A stretch of 64,000 bases of DNA from Beverwykella pulmonaria (lineage: Eukaryota; Ascomycota; Dothideomycetes; Pleosporales; Melanommataceae), in the NCBI GenBank assembly GCA_001599595.1, contig BCHH01000012.1, positions 760,813 to 824,812 on the forward strand. The letters run 5' to 3'. This document shows, piece by piece, positions 11,199-21,504 of this stretch. Numbering within the stretch: the first letter of the stretch is position 1; each line of letters begins with the position of its first letter. A program made the translations under genes and the position numbers. Under the pieces are notes generated by a model. That model saw only the letters and a list, made by a program, of their open reading frames with translations. It did no database searches and had not been told where the DNA came from.

Positions 11199-12509
11199 GG
11201 TGAATGTAAGCGTTTGGTGCAGAGTTTGCTGGTATGCAGATGACTTGTCACGGCCGTGGCCAAATGAGCGTGGACTGGAAGTGGAGCCCAAGGTGTTGTC
11301 GGTGGTGGGTGCTGTGGTGGGGTTGCTGGGGCGGTTGTGTTTTCTTTTCGTGCTGGTGAGGGAGTGTAGTGGCCTATATGTATTCGAAGAAACGACAGAA
11401 TGGCTATTGGCAGGCCGTGAAAGAGTGCGGCAATTACGAAAGATCGTGGTGGAGGCGTGGATCGAGAGTTCGAATGATCAGGACGAGATGCTTGGCGGTT
11501 GTCTCGACTGAGGGTGTGTAGGATAAGCTCTATGTAGGTGATTTGGCTGGATTCCGTATTTTTGGATGCAGCTTTCTGTCCTGGACCAATGACGCAATTC
11601 CCTCATCATTTGGATAACGGGGAGGTGAAGGTTGGTTTCGGCGAAGCGGGAAGGCGTGATGCTAGTCGGAGAAGCAGCGCGGTGCAGGGCGCGCTTGCCA
11701 GACGTCTACGCATGGCCAGGCCCAGGGAAATTATTGGCCCGGCGCATTTGCATGGCAGGGCCAACACTGCCGTCCTGACTGACGTGCGGCAAGCCCGCCC
11801 GAAGCGGCAGCATGCAAGTAAGTTTATTCAGGCCATAGCTGGAGGGCCAAAGGAAGCGTGATTGGCTTCCCGACTCGAAACGTTGACGACTGCCCTCGGC
11901 ATCAGTCGGAGCGCTCCGGATGCACCGTGCTGGTTGTGGCAAGAGCTCTTGCGGCAGCTGCCGTGACCTGGCGTGAACGCGCGGAGAGAAAAATGCGGAG
12001 AGAAAGAGAGAGGGCCCAAAGAAATGGCACAACAAGTCACCAGTCAAATTCAAATGCGCGCGCGTGAGGTAGGATGAGAGAAAATGTGTGGACGGACGTT
12101 TCACAAACCAAATCTCGTGTCCACCGCGCCCCAAGACCAGCGTCCTGGGTGCGCGTCGGCTGGCCGTTGCCCAGGAAGACGAGAAACACTTGGATCCGGG
12201 GATACGCATGCAATTACGAGACGGGGCGCAAGGCAAAGCGGCAAAACGGGCTCTCGTCAGCAGTCTTGGATTGTAGCAACCTACTATTGTGAGACTTTCT
12301 CCGCTGTCATTACACTATTGCCGTCGCTAACCTTTTCAAAATGCCCTACCAGTCTTCTAGGAGATTTCCCATCCTGTTGTCCGTACTGTGCTGTACTTGA
12401 ATAGGGGCCGAGTGATTTTCCTTCCCTCGCCGGAAACCCTCCCGCAGTCTTTCGCGTCAGGGTGAGCCGCCAGTGGTATGCCGAACGCCGTATGAAGAAT
12501 TCTATGTCT
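11199..12509. other. Intergenic: promoter of the 10172-11198 gene and 3' flank of Pin1
   Basis: Both neighbours are on the minus strand, so this holds the upstream region of the Ser-rich gene and the 3' flank of the Pin1 gene. Several long open frames cross it but they have no introns, no good starts and Arg/Ser-biased composition from GC-rich DNA; I judge them non-coding. A purine-rich stretch lies at 11980-12020. Confidence 0.5.
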
Positions 12510-13240
12510 CTACTCGAGCCTGCACAGGCAACTAGGTCAATGTCTGCGATGCGAAAAGTAGGATATGAGGGGGCCCGCTGACCTTTGAATCAAGTGGAGA
12601 CCGGACGCTGTCGAGACGATTCCGCTGATGGCGCCCGGGGCAAGGTTGAAGGCAGCGTCCTCGAACTCCTTTTGCATGTCTCCCTTGCCAAAGAACCCCC
12701 TGCCAGACCATGTCAGTGCCATTCCAACACGCCCACAACGCGGATACTCACAAATCGCCCCCTTTCCGGGCGCTGCTGCAATCCGATTCCGTGGTCGCCA
12801 CCTCGGACAAAGACTCGTTTCCGTCGACGATTCGCTTCTGGAGGCCCTCTAATTTCTCTCGGGCCTCCTCGACCGAGCGCGTGATCTTGGCCTCGCGCCA
12901 GCTGGCGGGGCGGCGACTATCCCGATGCTTCACCAGCAGGTGAGCGCATCGGATCTTTCCAGGCACCGAGAAGTTGGCCGCAGAGATGCCTTTCGAGCTG
13001 TGGTTGCTCGCCATGTATGTCTTCAGCTTCTCTGGGTCGGTGCCTGCGGGGGGCTCCCATCTCGAGTCTTTGGTGGCGGGGTGGAAGTAGTAGGGGAGGT
13101 TTTTCGTGTTGGAGCGGCGCACCTCCCAGCCGTCGGGCAGGCCTGTGGCTGCAGTATCAGACTGCAAGCAGTGTGAGTCTTGTTCGATGACTGTGGCGGG
13201 GCGGTGCTGTCAGGGTCATGTGCGTGATTGGGCTTACCAT
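12510..13240 (-). CDS. ess1: Peptidyl-prolyl cis-trans isomerase Pin1/Ess1 (WW + parvulin)
   Basis: Isomerises pSer/pThr-Pro bonds, classically in the Pol II CTD and cell-cycle proteins. Exons on the minus strand: 13240-13238 (the ATG alone), 13161-12752, 12699-12583 and 12519-12510; 540 nt, 179 residues. The WW domain spans about 9-41 (LPDGW, W36, P39). The parvulin domain starts near 70 with KIRCAHLLVKH (His75), the phosphate-binding Arg84/Arg85, the catalytic Cys129 in SDCSSARKGGDLGFF and a C-terminal GLHLIQR. No ATG exists in the WW-coding exon before LPDGW, so a start-codon-only first exon is required (GTAAGC donor, TTGCAG acceptor). The end is less sure: a 10-nt last exon gives IQRLE, while reading through gives a longer tail ending at 12537. 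Divergent from rpb9. Confidence 0.9.
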
Positions 13241-13731
13241 GTCTATGTATGTGCGTGCGAGGTGCTTGGCTGGATTGGAGAAGGTGGATGCGTGGATTCC
13301 CGTTGGGAGTTCCAATGCAGCGCAAGAGGGGGCCGGTGGAAGGAATGGGCAATGTGCGGCTTCCGACGAAGATGGCGAGCTTCGTGGTTGCGGGGTGGAT
13401 GGGCGGTTTGTAAACAAAAGCGCAGGGGCCGTTTTGACCGGTAATAGCCTGCCAATGGGAGACAAGCCTGCCGTGAGTCAGCGTAACGAATTACCAAAGC
13501 GGCATGACGCGATGGGATCAGTGCGGCCCGCCTTTCACGTATCACCTCGATACAAAAGCTGAGTGCGCGCACTACGCTTCTGCTGCCTCACCTCACCCAC
13601 CCACCCTCCTCTCGGCACGCGGATACCGCGCACAGCACAGTGCGCTTGTACTCTCCCATCAGCGAAACGACTCCCCCCCCCAAAAAAAAATTTAACGTAC
13701 CCCACCCAACCCTCACACCACAACACCGACC
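13241..13731. promoter_or_regulatory. Shared promoter region of Pin1 and Rpb9
   Basis: A 491-bp gap between divergent starts. It holds a TGAGTCA (13474-13480), the Gcn4/CpcA-type site, and C-rich then A-rich tracts (13672-13690) just upstream of the rpb9 start. No obvious TATA box. The regulatory assignments are inferred from motif and position. Confidence 0.5.
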
Positions 13732-14487
13732 ATGGCATCTCCCGCTACCTACGAGGAGCAGGACCAGAAAGCTACCAGCAAGAAGATTTTGTTCCGCTTC
13801 TGCTCTGAATGGTGAGTTCCCGACCGCCGCCCGCTGAGCCCGGGGCTAACACCACCTCAGCTCCAACCTGCTGTTCCCCCGCGAAGACAAAGAAAACAAC
13901 AAGCTGCTGTTCGCCTGCCGCACCTGCTCCTTCACCGAAGAAGCGCCCTCGTCATGTGTAATGCGCCACGAAATCGCGTCCTCGGTGGGCGACACGGCCG
14001 GCATCACCCAGGACGTCGCGCAAGATCCTACGGTTGGTCTCTCCCGGTCTTTTTCACACACCACCCTTGCCGAAGCGCTGCCTGGGTTTTGCACCATGTG
14101 CGGCCAGGACATTGTCTGCGAAGAGTGCGGTGTAGAGTCGGCGCCCGGGCTGGTGTTTGAGGCGGATGATGAAGATGCCTTGCCAGCGGACCCTCCGAAC
14201 GGCGTTGACAAGCATTCTTCAAAGAATTGAGCACTCTCGCATTTTCGCTTGGCCTGCTCCTCTTTGAGCCTGCTTGCTGACTGTCCTGCGTGCGTCTAGT
14301 TGCCCCGCATCCAGAAGCCGTGTCCGGCGTGCGGCGAGAACGAGGCTGTGTTCTTCCAGTCCCAGCAGCGCACTGCTGAAACGGGCATGGTGAGTGTTTC
14401 TTCACGTCCCATGTTCTTCCGCCCTGTCTCACCTGCATCCAGAAACTGTACTACGTGTGTTGCGCGTGCGGCCATGTCTGGCAGTAG
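13732..14487 (+). CDS. rpb9: RNA polymerase II subunit Rpb9
   Basis: Small zinc-binding subunit of Pol II acting in start-site choice, elongation and proofreading with TFIIS. Exons 13732-13811, 13861-14032, 14300-14389, 14443-14487; 387 nt, 128 residues. The N-terminal zinc ribbon has CSEC (codon split by intron 1) and CRTC. The linker has the conserved run VGDTAGITQDVAQDPT. The C-terminal TFIIS-like ribbon has CPACGENEAVFFQSQQRTAE and CCACGHVW at the end. Length fits the family (about 113-125). Intron 2 is 267 nt with a weak GTTGGT donor and keeps the exon-2 frame open for 66 codons, with its own Cys pairs (see findings). It is convergent with the uL14m gene; a T13 run (14639-14651) lies between them. 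Confidence 0.95.
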
Positions 14488-14747
14488 ACCGCGTTTCCGC
14501 GCACGTGGAATGATACACGGGGGTGGATTGATATCGGGTTGCATTGGGCTGGAGTTTTGACTTTTCTTCATTCCTCTATGACCTGGTGTCCCGGAAATAG
14601 TAGCTGATACCCACGGATGATGGTACAATGGCATAGCCTTTTTTTTTTTTTACAAAGTGTATCCCTGACCGTTGTTCGCCTTGTAAATGGATCCCATCGC
14701 TTGCCCAACGTGCTGTCCCCAAAAACGTACCTCGCCCAGATGTTTTT

Positions 14748-15284
14748 CTACACATGCATCGGCGCCAGAGACAGGATCTTGGACCACTGCTTCTGCCTCA
14801 GCTCTGCGGCAACGACGCCGCTCACTCGCGTCCCAATGGGCTCCCCCGCCTTGTTGATCAAGACGCAGGCATTGTCGTCGAACTTGACCACGCTCCCGTC
14901 CGGCCTCTGCCACTTCTTCGCTGTCCGCACGACGACGGCGTGTCGCACATCGCCACGCCGGACCTTGTTCGCCGCGCTGATGGAGACGCTGTTGCCCGTC
15001 TCGGGGCCGAAGTTGCGCTGCTTCTGGACGACGACCACGATGCGATCACCTGGGGATTTTTTGTCAGTCGCAACCCAGCGCTACGTCCTCTTGCGACCGC
15101 TGCGCGCCACCTACCGACTTTCGCCGCGCGCTTCGAGCGCAGCACGTTGACGCATTCGACGATGGCGGCGCCCGAGTTGTCAATGCAATTGACGAGGGTC
15201 TAGATTGCGGTGCATGAGTGGCTGCTCTGGGAAGGTCGAGGATCACGGGGCGACGAGGTTGCTGCATACCTTGAGCTGGATCAT
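14748..15284 (-). CDS. mrpl38: Mitochondrial large-subunit ribosomal protein uL14m
   Basis: Bacterial-type L14, which contacts rRNA at the subunit interface of the mitoribosome. Minus-strand exons 15284-15270 (MIQLK), 15199-15115 and 15049-14748; 402 nt, 133 residues. Family signatures are [50 protein letters not shown] and the end [20 protein letters not shown]. The length matches the 120-140 usual for this family. The first exon is only 15 nt. It is divergent from Set9 and convergent with rpb9. The symbol follows the yeast name for uL14m. Confidence 0.92.
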
Positions 15285-15864
15285 GCTGCGCAGCTGCCCT
15301 GGGTGTCGCAGAGGTGTGGCCGCCTGCGGGGGAGGGGGGGCTGTCTGCTGCGTGCGGTGCGGTGCTGTCGTCGTGTGCTGTCTATCTAAGTTTTTGCCGT
15401 CGTGTTGGGTGGTTCGCCCGGGGGTGTCCGGGCTGGCACCGCAAGCTCGCTTCCAGCCGCGTCACGGTTCACCTCCGCCCGATCGAGCTCCCAGGATGCA
15501 TCCAAGCAGGGGTCGGCCCATCCCCATTTGCGCCATCACTCAGCCCAGCCTCACCAGTCTTACTCCATTGACCACGTCTTGCGCCATTTCCCTATTTGTC
15601 TGCTGCCCCAGCACAGTGCCGCTCCTTCTTTCCTATCGCCAACACCCTCCTTTGAGCCAGTCGCGGGTCTTTGTGTCTTTCCCTTCCTTCTGCGCCGGCG
15701 TTGTGGTTTCTCCCTTCATTGCCACTGTGAAACTCCCATGGACACCTTCTAAACCCTACGTCACCCCAACCACCCCCTTTTTGGTCGCATCCATCGCGCC
15801 GCCAGACACGCACTCGACGGCGAGTTCACGGCTTCCCACTTCGTTGCTGGCGACCACACCCGTG
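15285..15864. promoter_or_regulatory. Shared promoter region of uL14m and Set9
   Basis: A 580-bp divergent gap. The Set9 side is C/T-rich (15560-15830), typical of filamentous fungal 5' regions. A frame open on the plus strand (15205-16023) crosses the whole gap but has a Ser/Pro/Cys composition and clashes with the Set9 exon frame, so I treat it as chance. Confidence 0.45.
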
Positions 15865-17940
15865 ATGCCGAGCCCCAAAAAGGAGAAGAAGGGCGGCCTG
15901 ACGCTGGAGAAGCTGGCGTCGTACGACGATGTCATCACGGATGCGCTGGTCGACAAGGTAACGAGCACCTCGGTGCGACCGCGGCGGAGCGGTCGCGAGT
16001 GCCCTTCCAAGCCCTCCTGCTAACAAGAAGCGCAATGGCAGGTGTACTACTGGACGACGATCCGGAAGAACCGCGGAGGCCGCTTCTCCGCGTCCCGAGG
16101 ACTCCACGAAGAAGACATTGCAGACATCATCCGCAGCAAGATCGTCCTCGACAAGGATCCAGCCGAAGCAGCGCAGCAACTGCTGCGCTTGACCGGCCTG
16201 CGCAAGTTTGTGGCCAGTCTCAAGGACGAGAAAGAGCGGGAGCAGTTTACGCGCCATCTGCGCCGATATGTGAGCATCTACATGCCCGATTGCCCGTTCG
16301 AGGTCACCACGACGAACCGATACACCATTACCGACCACGAGGCATCGGTTACCGCGCGCAGGGACATCAATCCGCGCGAGGAGATCAAGTACCTGACGGG
16401 TGTGCAAGTCGCCATGACGGAGGCGCAAGAGAAGACGCTCGAACTCGCGCGAAAGGACTTCAGCCTCGTTATATCGAGTAGGAAGAAGACACGGTCGCTG
16501 TTCCTGGGGCCAGCGCGCTTTGCGAACCACGATTGCGACGCCAATGCAAAACTGTCTACCACGGGATACGACGGGATGCAGATTGTTGCGGTGAAGCACA
16601 TTGAGGCCGGGGAGGAGATCACCGTGTCCTATGGAGACGACTATTTTGGCGACGACAATGAAGAATGTCTCTGCCAGACCTGCGAGAACCGGCAGGTCAA
16701 TGGATGGGCGCCTTTCAAGCCGAAAGAGGAGGATGACGAAGAGGAGGAGACAGCTTCCGCGCCAGAACCAGCTCCCTCTATGAGGGAGAAACGAGGGTTC
16801 AGCGCAGTGGCTGAAGACGCCTCAGCCAGTTCCACACCCGCTTCCAAGAAGCTGAAAATCACTACCACAGACAAGTCGCAGTCTCCAAAAGCATCGCCAT
16901 CGACATCTCCCATCAAACGACGGCCATCACGGCCCCTGCGAGAGTCGGCATTAAAGAAGGCGTACAGTACCTCGAGTCTCCGTAAAGAGGTGCCCATTTC
17001 CAGCATTGAGGATCCATCGACGAACCTCGCAACTTCCCCACAGGTCTCGCGAGAATTCCGAATCCAACAACGGGTCGGTCTTCTCACCGTATCGATCGAC
17101 GAAACGGCATCCTCACGAGGAACGACCCCGCAGTCTTCAATGACCACGGGCTCGCCTCAGTCTACCGATGCAACGTCGGTTGACGAAGATCACCCAATGG
17201 TAGATAAAGACGAGCTAGTCAAGCCCGTCGCCGACACGCTTGTAGCCCAATCCACCCTCGGCGTCGCACAAGTAAAGACAGAAAAATCCTTCGTCAAAGC
17301 CCAGTGGTCCAATCTTTTCGAGGACGATAGTTCATCTGAGCTCAGCGAGCTCTCGACAACCCACGACTTCGACGACGCTCTCCGCGAAATAGTGGCTTGC
17401 AAGCGATCAAAGACCCCCCCAGAAGTCCGGGCCACTCGGTCCTCGTCGCGACATACGCTTCAGAACCGCATCGGCACACCAGTTCTGCTTGACACGATTG
17501 AGGATGGCTTCGTCGAGAACCCCCGCAAGCCAGGCGACTACATGAAATCCGACGCCCTGCTTTCCGCAAAGTATAGCAAGTGGGTTGAATGCCATACCTG
17601 CGACGACTTCTTCGTGCAGCAGGACGGATATCTCACACGCAAGGACTGCCCGCGGTGCGAGAGGCACTCTAAATTGTATGGTTTCGCCTGGCCAAAGACG
17701 GACAGGGAAGGAAAGCACGACAAGGAACAGCGGATTCTCGATCACCGGACTGTGCATCGATTTGTGGATCCAGACGAAGAGAAGGCCGTTAAGAAAGGAA
17801 AGAAGGCGCTAAAGGAATCCATAGTGACCAGGTTCTCCTCGCCCCGATTCTCAACACCTCGATCAGATTACCGTGAGATCTCATCGAGCATCGAAGCTGA
17901 CTCAGGGAGGAAGAGAAAGCGGGCGCGGAAGACCATGTGA
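15865..17940 (+). CDS. set9: Histone H4-K20 methyltransferase Set9 (Suv4-20 family)
   Basis: Methylates histone H4 Lys20; in fission yeast Set9 supports the DNA-damage checkpoint via Crb2. Exons 15865-15957 and 16042-17940; 1992 nt, 663 residues. The N-terminus MPSPKKEKKGGLTLEKLASY is followed by the Suv4-20 helical region (about 30-110). The SET domain (about 115-235) has SLFLGPARFANHDCDANAKL (NHxC at 193-196) and GEEITVSYGDDYFG (221-234), and the post-SET cysteines follow at ECLCQTC (239-245). The rest is a long Ser/Thr/Pro-rich linker and a second Cys cluster (WVECHTCDDFFVQ, DCPRCERH, about 530-560) that could be a fungal-specific zinc site, then a basic tail (GRKRKRARK) that looks like a nuclear localisation signal. 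The length fits fungal Set9 proteins. Confidence 0.94.
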
Positions 17941-18478
17941 ATGGGAATGACCAGAACGGGCATTGGCTCCGGCCACATATGGCGTTTTGCTTTGGTGGGG
18001 AACGATTTTGATTTCCCTTAGTAGTTGGTGTTCTGGAACCATTCTGGCGCGTAAGTCAGACATACATACCCCGGTGGGTTGTGCATCTTGGCCTTTTGGC
18101 GTTCTCGTTAGCGGCAATATTGAGACACTTAATCGTTTGACCATTTGTTATTTCGGTGCATGGATATAGCGTGCAGGATTGGCATCGCTGGGCTTCGGCT
18201 TCCTTTGAGGGACGCTGTAGAGTAGTTGTATTATATTTATATTCGAGTGGCGTTTCAGCAATGGCGTTTTGGCTTTCTCTTACTATCTGATTGCTAACGT
18301 AGCAGGGACGGGAATATAACCAGGGTAGACGGCATTACTTCTATGATTGCCATTCGAGAGGCTACAGCGTTTTGCACGACTTGCTCGGAACAGCGATGCC
18401 TCGCTTGCACTCAAATATCATCATCATCCTCTCTTCAACATTGGCATGTCTTTCCCTCCGCGCAGGACCACCTCCGTT
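17941..18478. other. 3' flank of Set9, no gene seen
   Basis: Contains the Set9 3' region and the 3' side of the small minus-strand ORF at 18479. Nothing else is supported. Confidence 0.5.
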
Positions 18479-18763
18479 TCATTCCAATCTCTCCCCGTTC
18501 AAATCACTATCCGGCGACAAACTCTTCTCTCTACCTCTACCTAGGCCTCCAGCTCGAGGATACGGGTTGTGATGAGGTTCTGCTGTTTGTAAATTGGGGG
18601 GAAGGTATAGGAATTCGGATTGTAAGACTGGGTGTGTGATCTCGCCCCCGAGCGCTGGGGGATGAAATGTAATCGTGCTGCCGGTTGGGACGAGGATTTT
18701 GGAGCGTGGGTCCGTGATTTCGATGAGAGGAGATGGTGGGGGGCGGGAACAGTTTACGCCCAT
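18479..18763 (-). CDS. Small hypothetical protein (94 residues)
   Basis: A single-exon minus-strand frame from ATG at 18763 to a stop at 18479. C-ending codons and an even, protein-like composition set it apart from the flanks: ITDPRSKILVPTGSTITFHP, then GGEITHPVLQSEFLYLPPNL, then a Gly/Arg/Ser-rich end. No signal peptide or membrane segment. The mix of Val/Thr/Ile strands and Pro turns suggests a beta-rich fold. It could be a real small gene, or the surviving part of a larger one, as I see no upstream exon. Family not recognised. Confidence 0.4.
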   Translation of the reverse strand: MGVNCSRPPPSPLIEITDPRSKILVPTGSTITFHPPALGGEITHPVLQSEFLYLPPNLQTAEPHHNPYPRAGGLGRGREKSLSPDSDLNGERLE

Positions 18764-19335
18764 TATATGGTCGTCCAATTTAAGTGTTCGTAGAAGAATT
18801 AGAGCGCAAGGGAGACCGGAGATAAGTGGTCTAATGATTGAAGAAAAAAAACAAGTATTGCGCTTCAGAGCGAAGCCGAGCTACATAATTAACGTGAAGA
18901 CGAGAAACATAGCTCGAACATAGAAAGAAATATAAGAAGAAACCTCTTCCTTTGAGCAGTTGGGGTTCTACTTGGCTGGTGAGCTTGCTTTGTTTGTGCT
19001 TCAGGCTTACTTAACTACGTAGCAAGAGGCATACTACTCAAATCCATGCTGTCAGTCATATTCCCTCTCAACGCCGTCTATACCAGGTAAAAAGCAATGT
19101 ATTGTTCATCTCGTGCTGCAATATCCAGGCACCCCTGTTAGGCCCCGATCCTCCCAATCCTTCGACAACAGCTGAGCCAATGGAAAGACAGCATGCATTC
19201 CCGCCTAACAGTGGCGCAGTCTCGTATAGCCTCCACTTCACTTCATTCTTTAGATGATGCAGCCACATCCATTCTCCCCTCATTCCTTTCCCCTTCCTTT
19301 CTCTTCTCTATCCCTTCAGCACATATCCATCCAAC
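18764..19335. promoter_or_regulatory. Upstream region of the 19336 membrane-protein gene
   Basis: A pyrimidine-rich tract at 19268-19318 (CTCCCC, CCTTTCCCC, CTTTCTCTTCTC) directly precedes the ATG at 19336, a common arrangement in expressed fungal genes. The rest is AT-rich without a gene. Confidence 0.45.
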
Positions 19336-20329
19336 ATGGCACTCTCCCCATTCTCCCCAAGATCCTACTACCGCTTCTCCAACGCCGCGTTCCCCAACAC
19401 GGGCATCTCGACGGGGTACAGGAACGAACATTCTCCTCCGCACGTCGGTCTCACGCCGTATGGATCGCGCTCGAGCGAGAATTGGCAGATTTATCGGCAA
19501 AACAACCCCGCGTCTCCAAATACATACATCTATTGGATACGGAATTACGACTATGGCGCCGCGCTGCAGTTAGGTCTGACGGATGAGCACAGGTCGGTGC
19601 CGCGGTTACTTCCTAGATCCGGAGAGCTAGGTCAACAGTGGACGCTAACGCAGGAAGAGGGCGGGAAATGGGTACTTGCAAATGGGTTGTTGGGGAATGT
19701 GAGTGTGCTGGGAGTTAGTCCAGGTGGGGGTGTGTATACCGAGGATGTACCGGCCATGAATCCGGGACCGAACGGGAGTGAAAAGTGGACTGTTACTATT
19801 AATGTCTCGGCTGGGCAACCGAGCGGTGAGATGCTGGAGGATGTTCAGGAAGTGGAGGTGAGTTTTCCATTTTTCTCTTGCTCATCGCGATGTTCTTTAG
19901 TTGGTGGCTGAGGGAGTATAGGTGGGAAGTGGGAATATTAGGGGAGGCAAGTTGTGGAATGATTGTAGATAGTTCACTTACTGGCGTAGGTGGGCTGGTG
20001 GTCAAAACGCGCTTTCGTGTACTAATTGACATGCTTAGACTCCATACCCACCTCCAACACCATTTGCAAGTTTCCCTTCCTCAACAGCCTATCCGCCCAT
20101 CGAAGCTACATATGCCACGTTTACGGCGAGCATGGGTGTGTGTATCACTGCGTTCTTCCTTCTACTCGTGACTGCCTTCACGATGCTTTGGAGACGAAAA
20201 CGCCAGACGCCATTTGCGTATCAGAAGATAGTTAGCGACAATAGAGAGGAGGATGACGAGAACAAGGATAAGTTACCGATGTATGTGGAGAACGTAGATA
20301 CAGATGTGAAGAAAGGGGATGTTTGTTAA
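19336..20329 (+). CDS. Single-pass membrane protein with beta-trefoil-like ectodomain
   Basis: Exons 19336-19857 and 20039-20329; 813 nt, 270 residues; 181-nt intron with GTGAGT and CTTAG. The N-terminal ~150 residues carry repeated W-x-I/L and G-x-W-x-L patterns (NWQIYR, GQQWTLTQEEGGKWVLANGL), reminiscent of ricin-type beta-trefoil lectins; this is inference from pattern only. A Pro/Thr-rich stretch precedes one transmembrane segment (about 205-224, CITAFFLLLVTAFTMLW) followed by WRRKR and an acidic tail (REEDDENKDK). There is no cleavable signal peptide, so the segment probably acts as the membrane anchor. This layout suggests a wall- or glycan-sensing surface protein. Confidence 0.72.
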
Positions 20330-20479
20330 AAGGATTGGGCAGAAAAGTCGAGGAATGATAGTGGTGTTACTCAAGGAAAAAGAGTGGATGGAAGGCTCAG
20401 GATGACGTAGAGTACGAGTACATATATTTACTTGACACATTCTTCCTCTTTCTAGCATCGATCAAGGGCGGCGTTGTTA

Positions 20480-20487
20480 CCATCATC
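20480..20487. repeat. 8-bp target-site duplication (left)
   Basis: CCATCATC directly before the left end of the hAT element; an identical copy lies at 21621-21628. Confidence 0.88.
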
Positions 20488-20519
20488 CAGGGTAGTCAAC
20501 GTACCATAGTACACCGTAC
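20488..20519 (+). repeat. hAT terminal inverted repeat, left
   Basis: Begins CAGGGTAGTCAACGTA. Matches the reverse complement of 21589-21620 with a few mismatches. Confidence 0.82.
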
Positions 20520-20521
20520 AA

Positions 20522-20590
20522 TTACGGGCCGTAATAGTGAATTGCTCCGTACGTACGTAACAGCCATATGAGCCGTACCGTAGCCGTATT
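20522..20590 (+). repeat. Subterminal repeat, left (CCGTA-rich)
   Basis: Starts TTACGGGCCGTAAT and contains CCGTACGTACGTAAC and GCCGTACCGTA. A directly repeated relative lies at 21505-21573. Such subterminal motifs are where hAT transposases bind. Confidence 0.6.
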
Positions 20591-20915
20591 TATATATAAT
20601 TTGATCCATAATTATGGCTGTACGGCCGCCTTCTTAAGCGGTGTTTTGGCTGTTTTGTGTACTGATTTTGCTTGTTTTGGCGGCTGATTTTAGTGTAGCA
20701 CAGCGCTCGGGTTGCTAAGCGTCGTAGGCCATAACATGGCGAATCGCCTGGTCGCCCTGGCATACACCTGCTAGACAAATTCCCTGCTATTTTAAGTAAG
20801 AATTTCAAAATGTGCTTTTCCTAACAAGCTACAACCTGCCTAGTTCAAAGAGAACTAGAAAAAGCATCCTACATGGCACAAGAAGGCTAAGCAGTTGCTG
20901 AGAGTGACGTTTTAA

Positions 20916-21458
20916 AGCTACGTTAACGCTAAACAAGATACTAAGGAGCTCTCTATAGAGCCCCTGTTGTCACGCAAGGTGTCTAGGGAGTACAAAAGCA
21001 ACGCTTGTAGGGCACAAACAATGAGCGTGGATCCTATGCTACTTACTAGCAAGGCATATAAATAATGCAAGCGTTTATTGCAGCTTGACGAGTATTTTGA
21101 CAACCTACAGAAGGACTGCAGCGACCCCAACAATGCCTGTAAACAGCTGCTTGATGACCCATACTGCTGGTGGGTTATAGCAAGCCAAAAGCGCTACCCA
21201 ATTGTATATGAGATGGCCATAGATTACCTCTTGGTGCCCTGCACGTCATGTAACTGCGAGAGGGCCTTAAGCAGTGGCAGGCGAGCAATTACATGCGATC
21301 GCAATTGTCTTATAGGGTGTACTATTAAGGCCCTACAACTACAGAAGTACTGGCTGCGTAGAGGCGCCGTCCGAAGTTATCCCAATCGACTCACAGCGTT
21401 GATTGAGCACAAAGACAAAGCTCAACACCAAGAAAACGATCATCAATTACCCGATTAG
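20916..21458 (+). pseudogene. hAT transposase C-terminal fragment, interrupted
   Basis: One frame is open from 20916 to 21458 except for a TAA at 21063-21065. The downstream part has the hAT C-terminal dimerisation signature: a Trp-Trp motif (CWWVIASQKRYPIVYEMA), then CNCERALSSGRRAI, RNCLIG and KALQLQKYWLR. No start codon or catalytic DDE part is present. The remnant shows the element's family but cannot encode an active transposase. Confidence 0.85.
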
Positions 21459-21504
21459 GAAGGTTCTATACGCTCCGTAAGATGCCCTGGATGCCTTGCT
21501 ACGG

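Noticed and set aside
11706..12236. 176-codon minus-strand frame
   Set aside because: No introns, no family motif, Arg/Ser/Pro-biased; reads as chance in GC-rich DNA.
15205..16023. Long plus-strand frame (272 codons) across the uL14m/Set9 gap
   Set aside because: Composition is Ser/Pro/Cys-rich noise of GC-rich promoter DNA, and it overlaps the first exon of Set9 in another frame.
15826..16599. 257-codon minus-strand frame opposite Set9
   Set aside because: Antisense shadow of the SET-domain exon; Arg/Leu/Val-biased with no family features.
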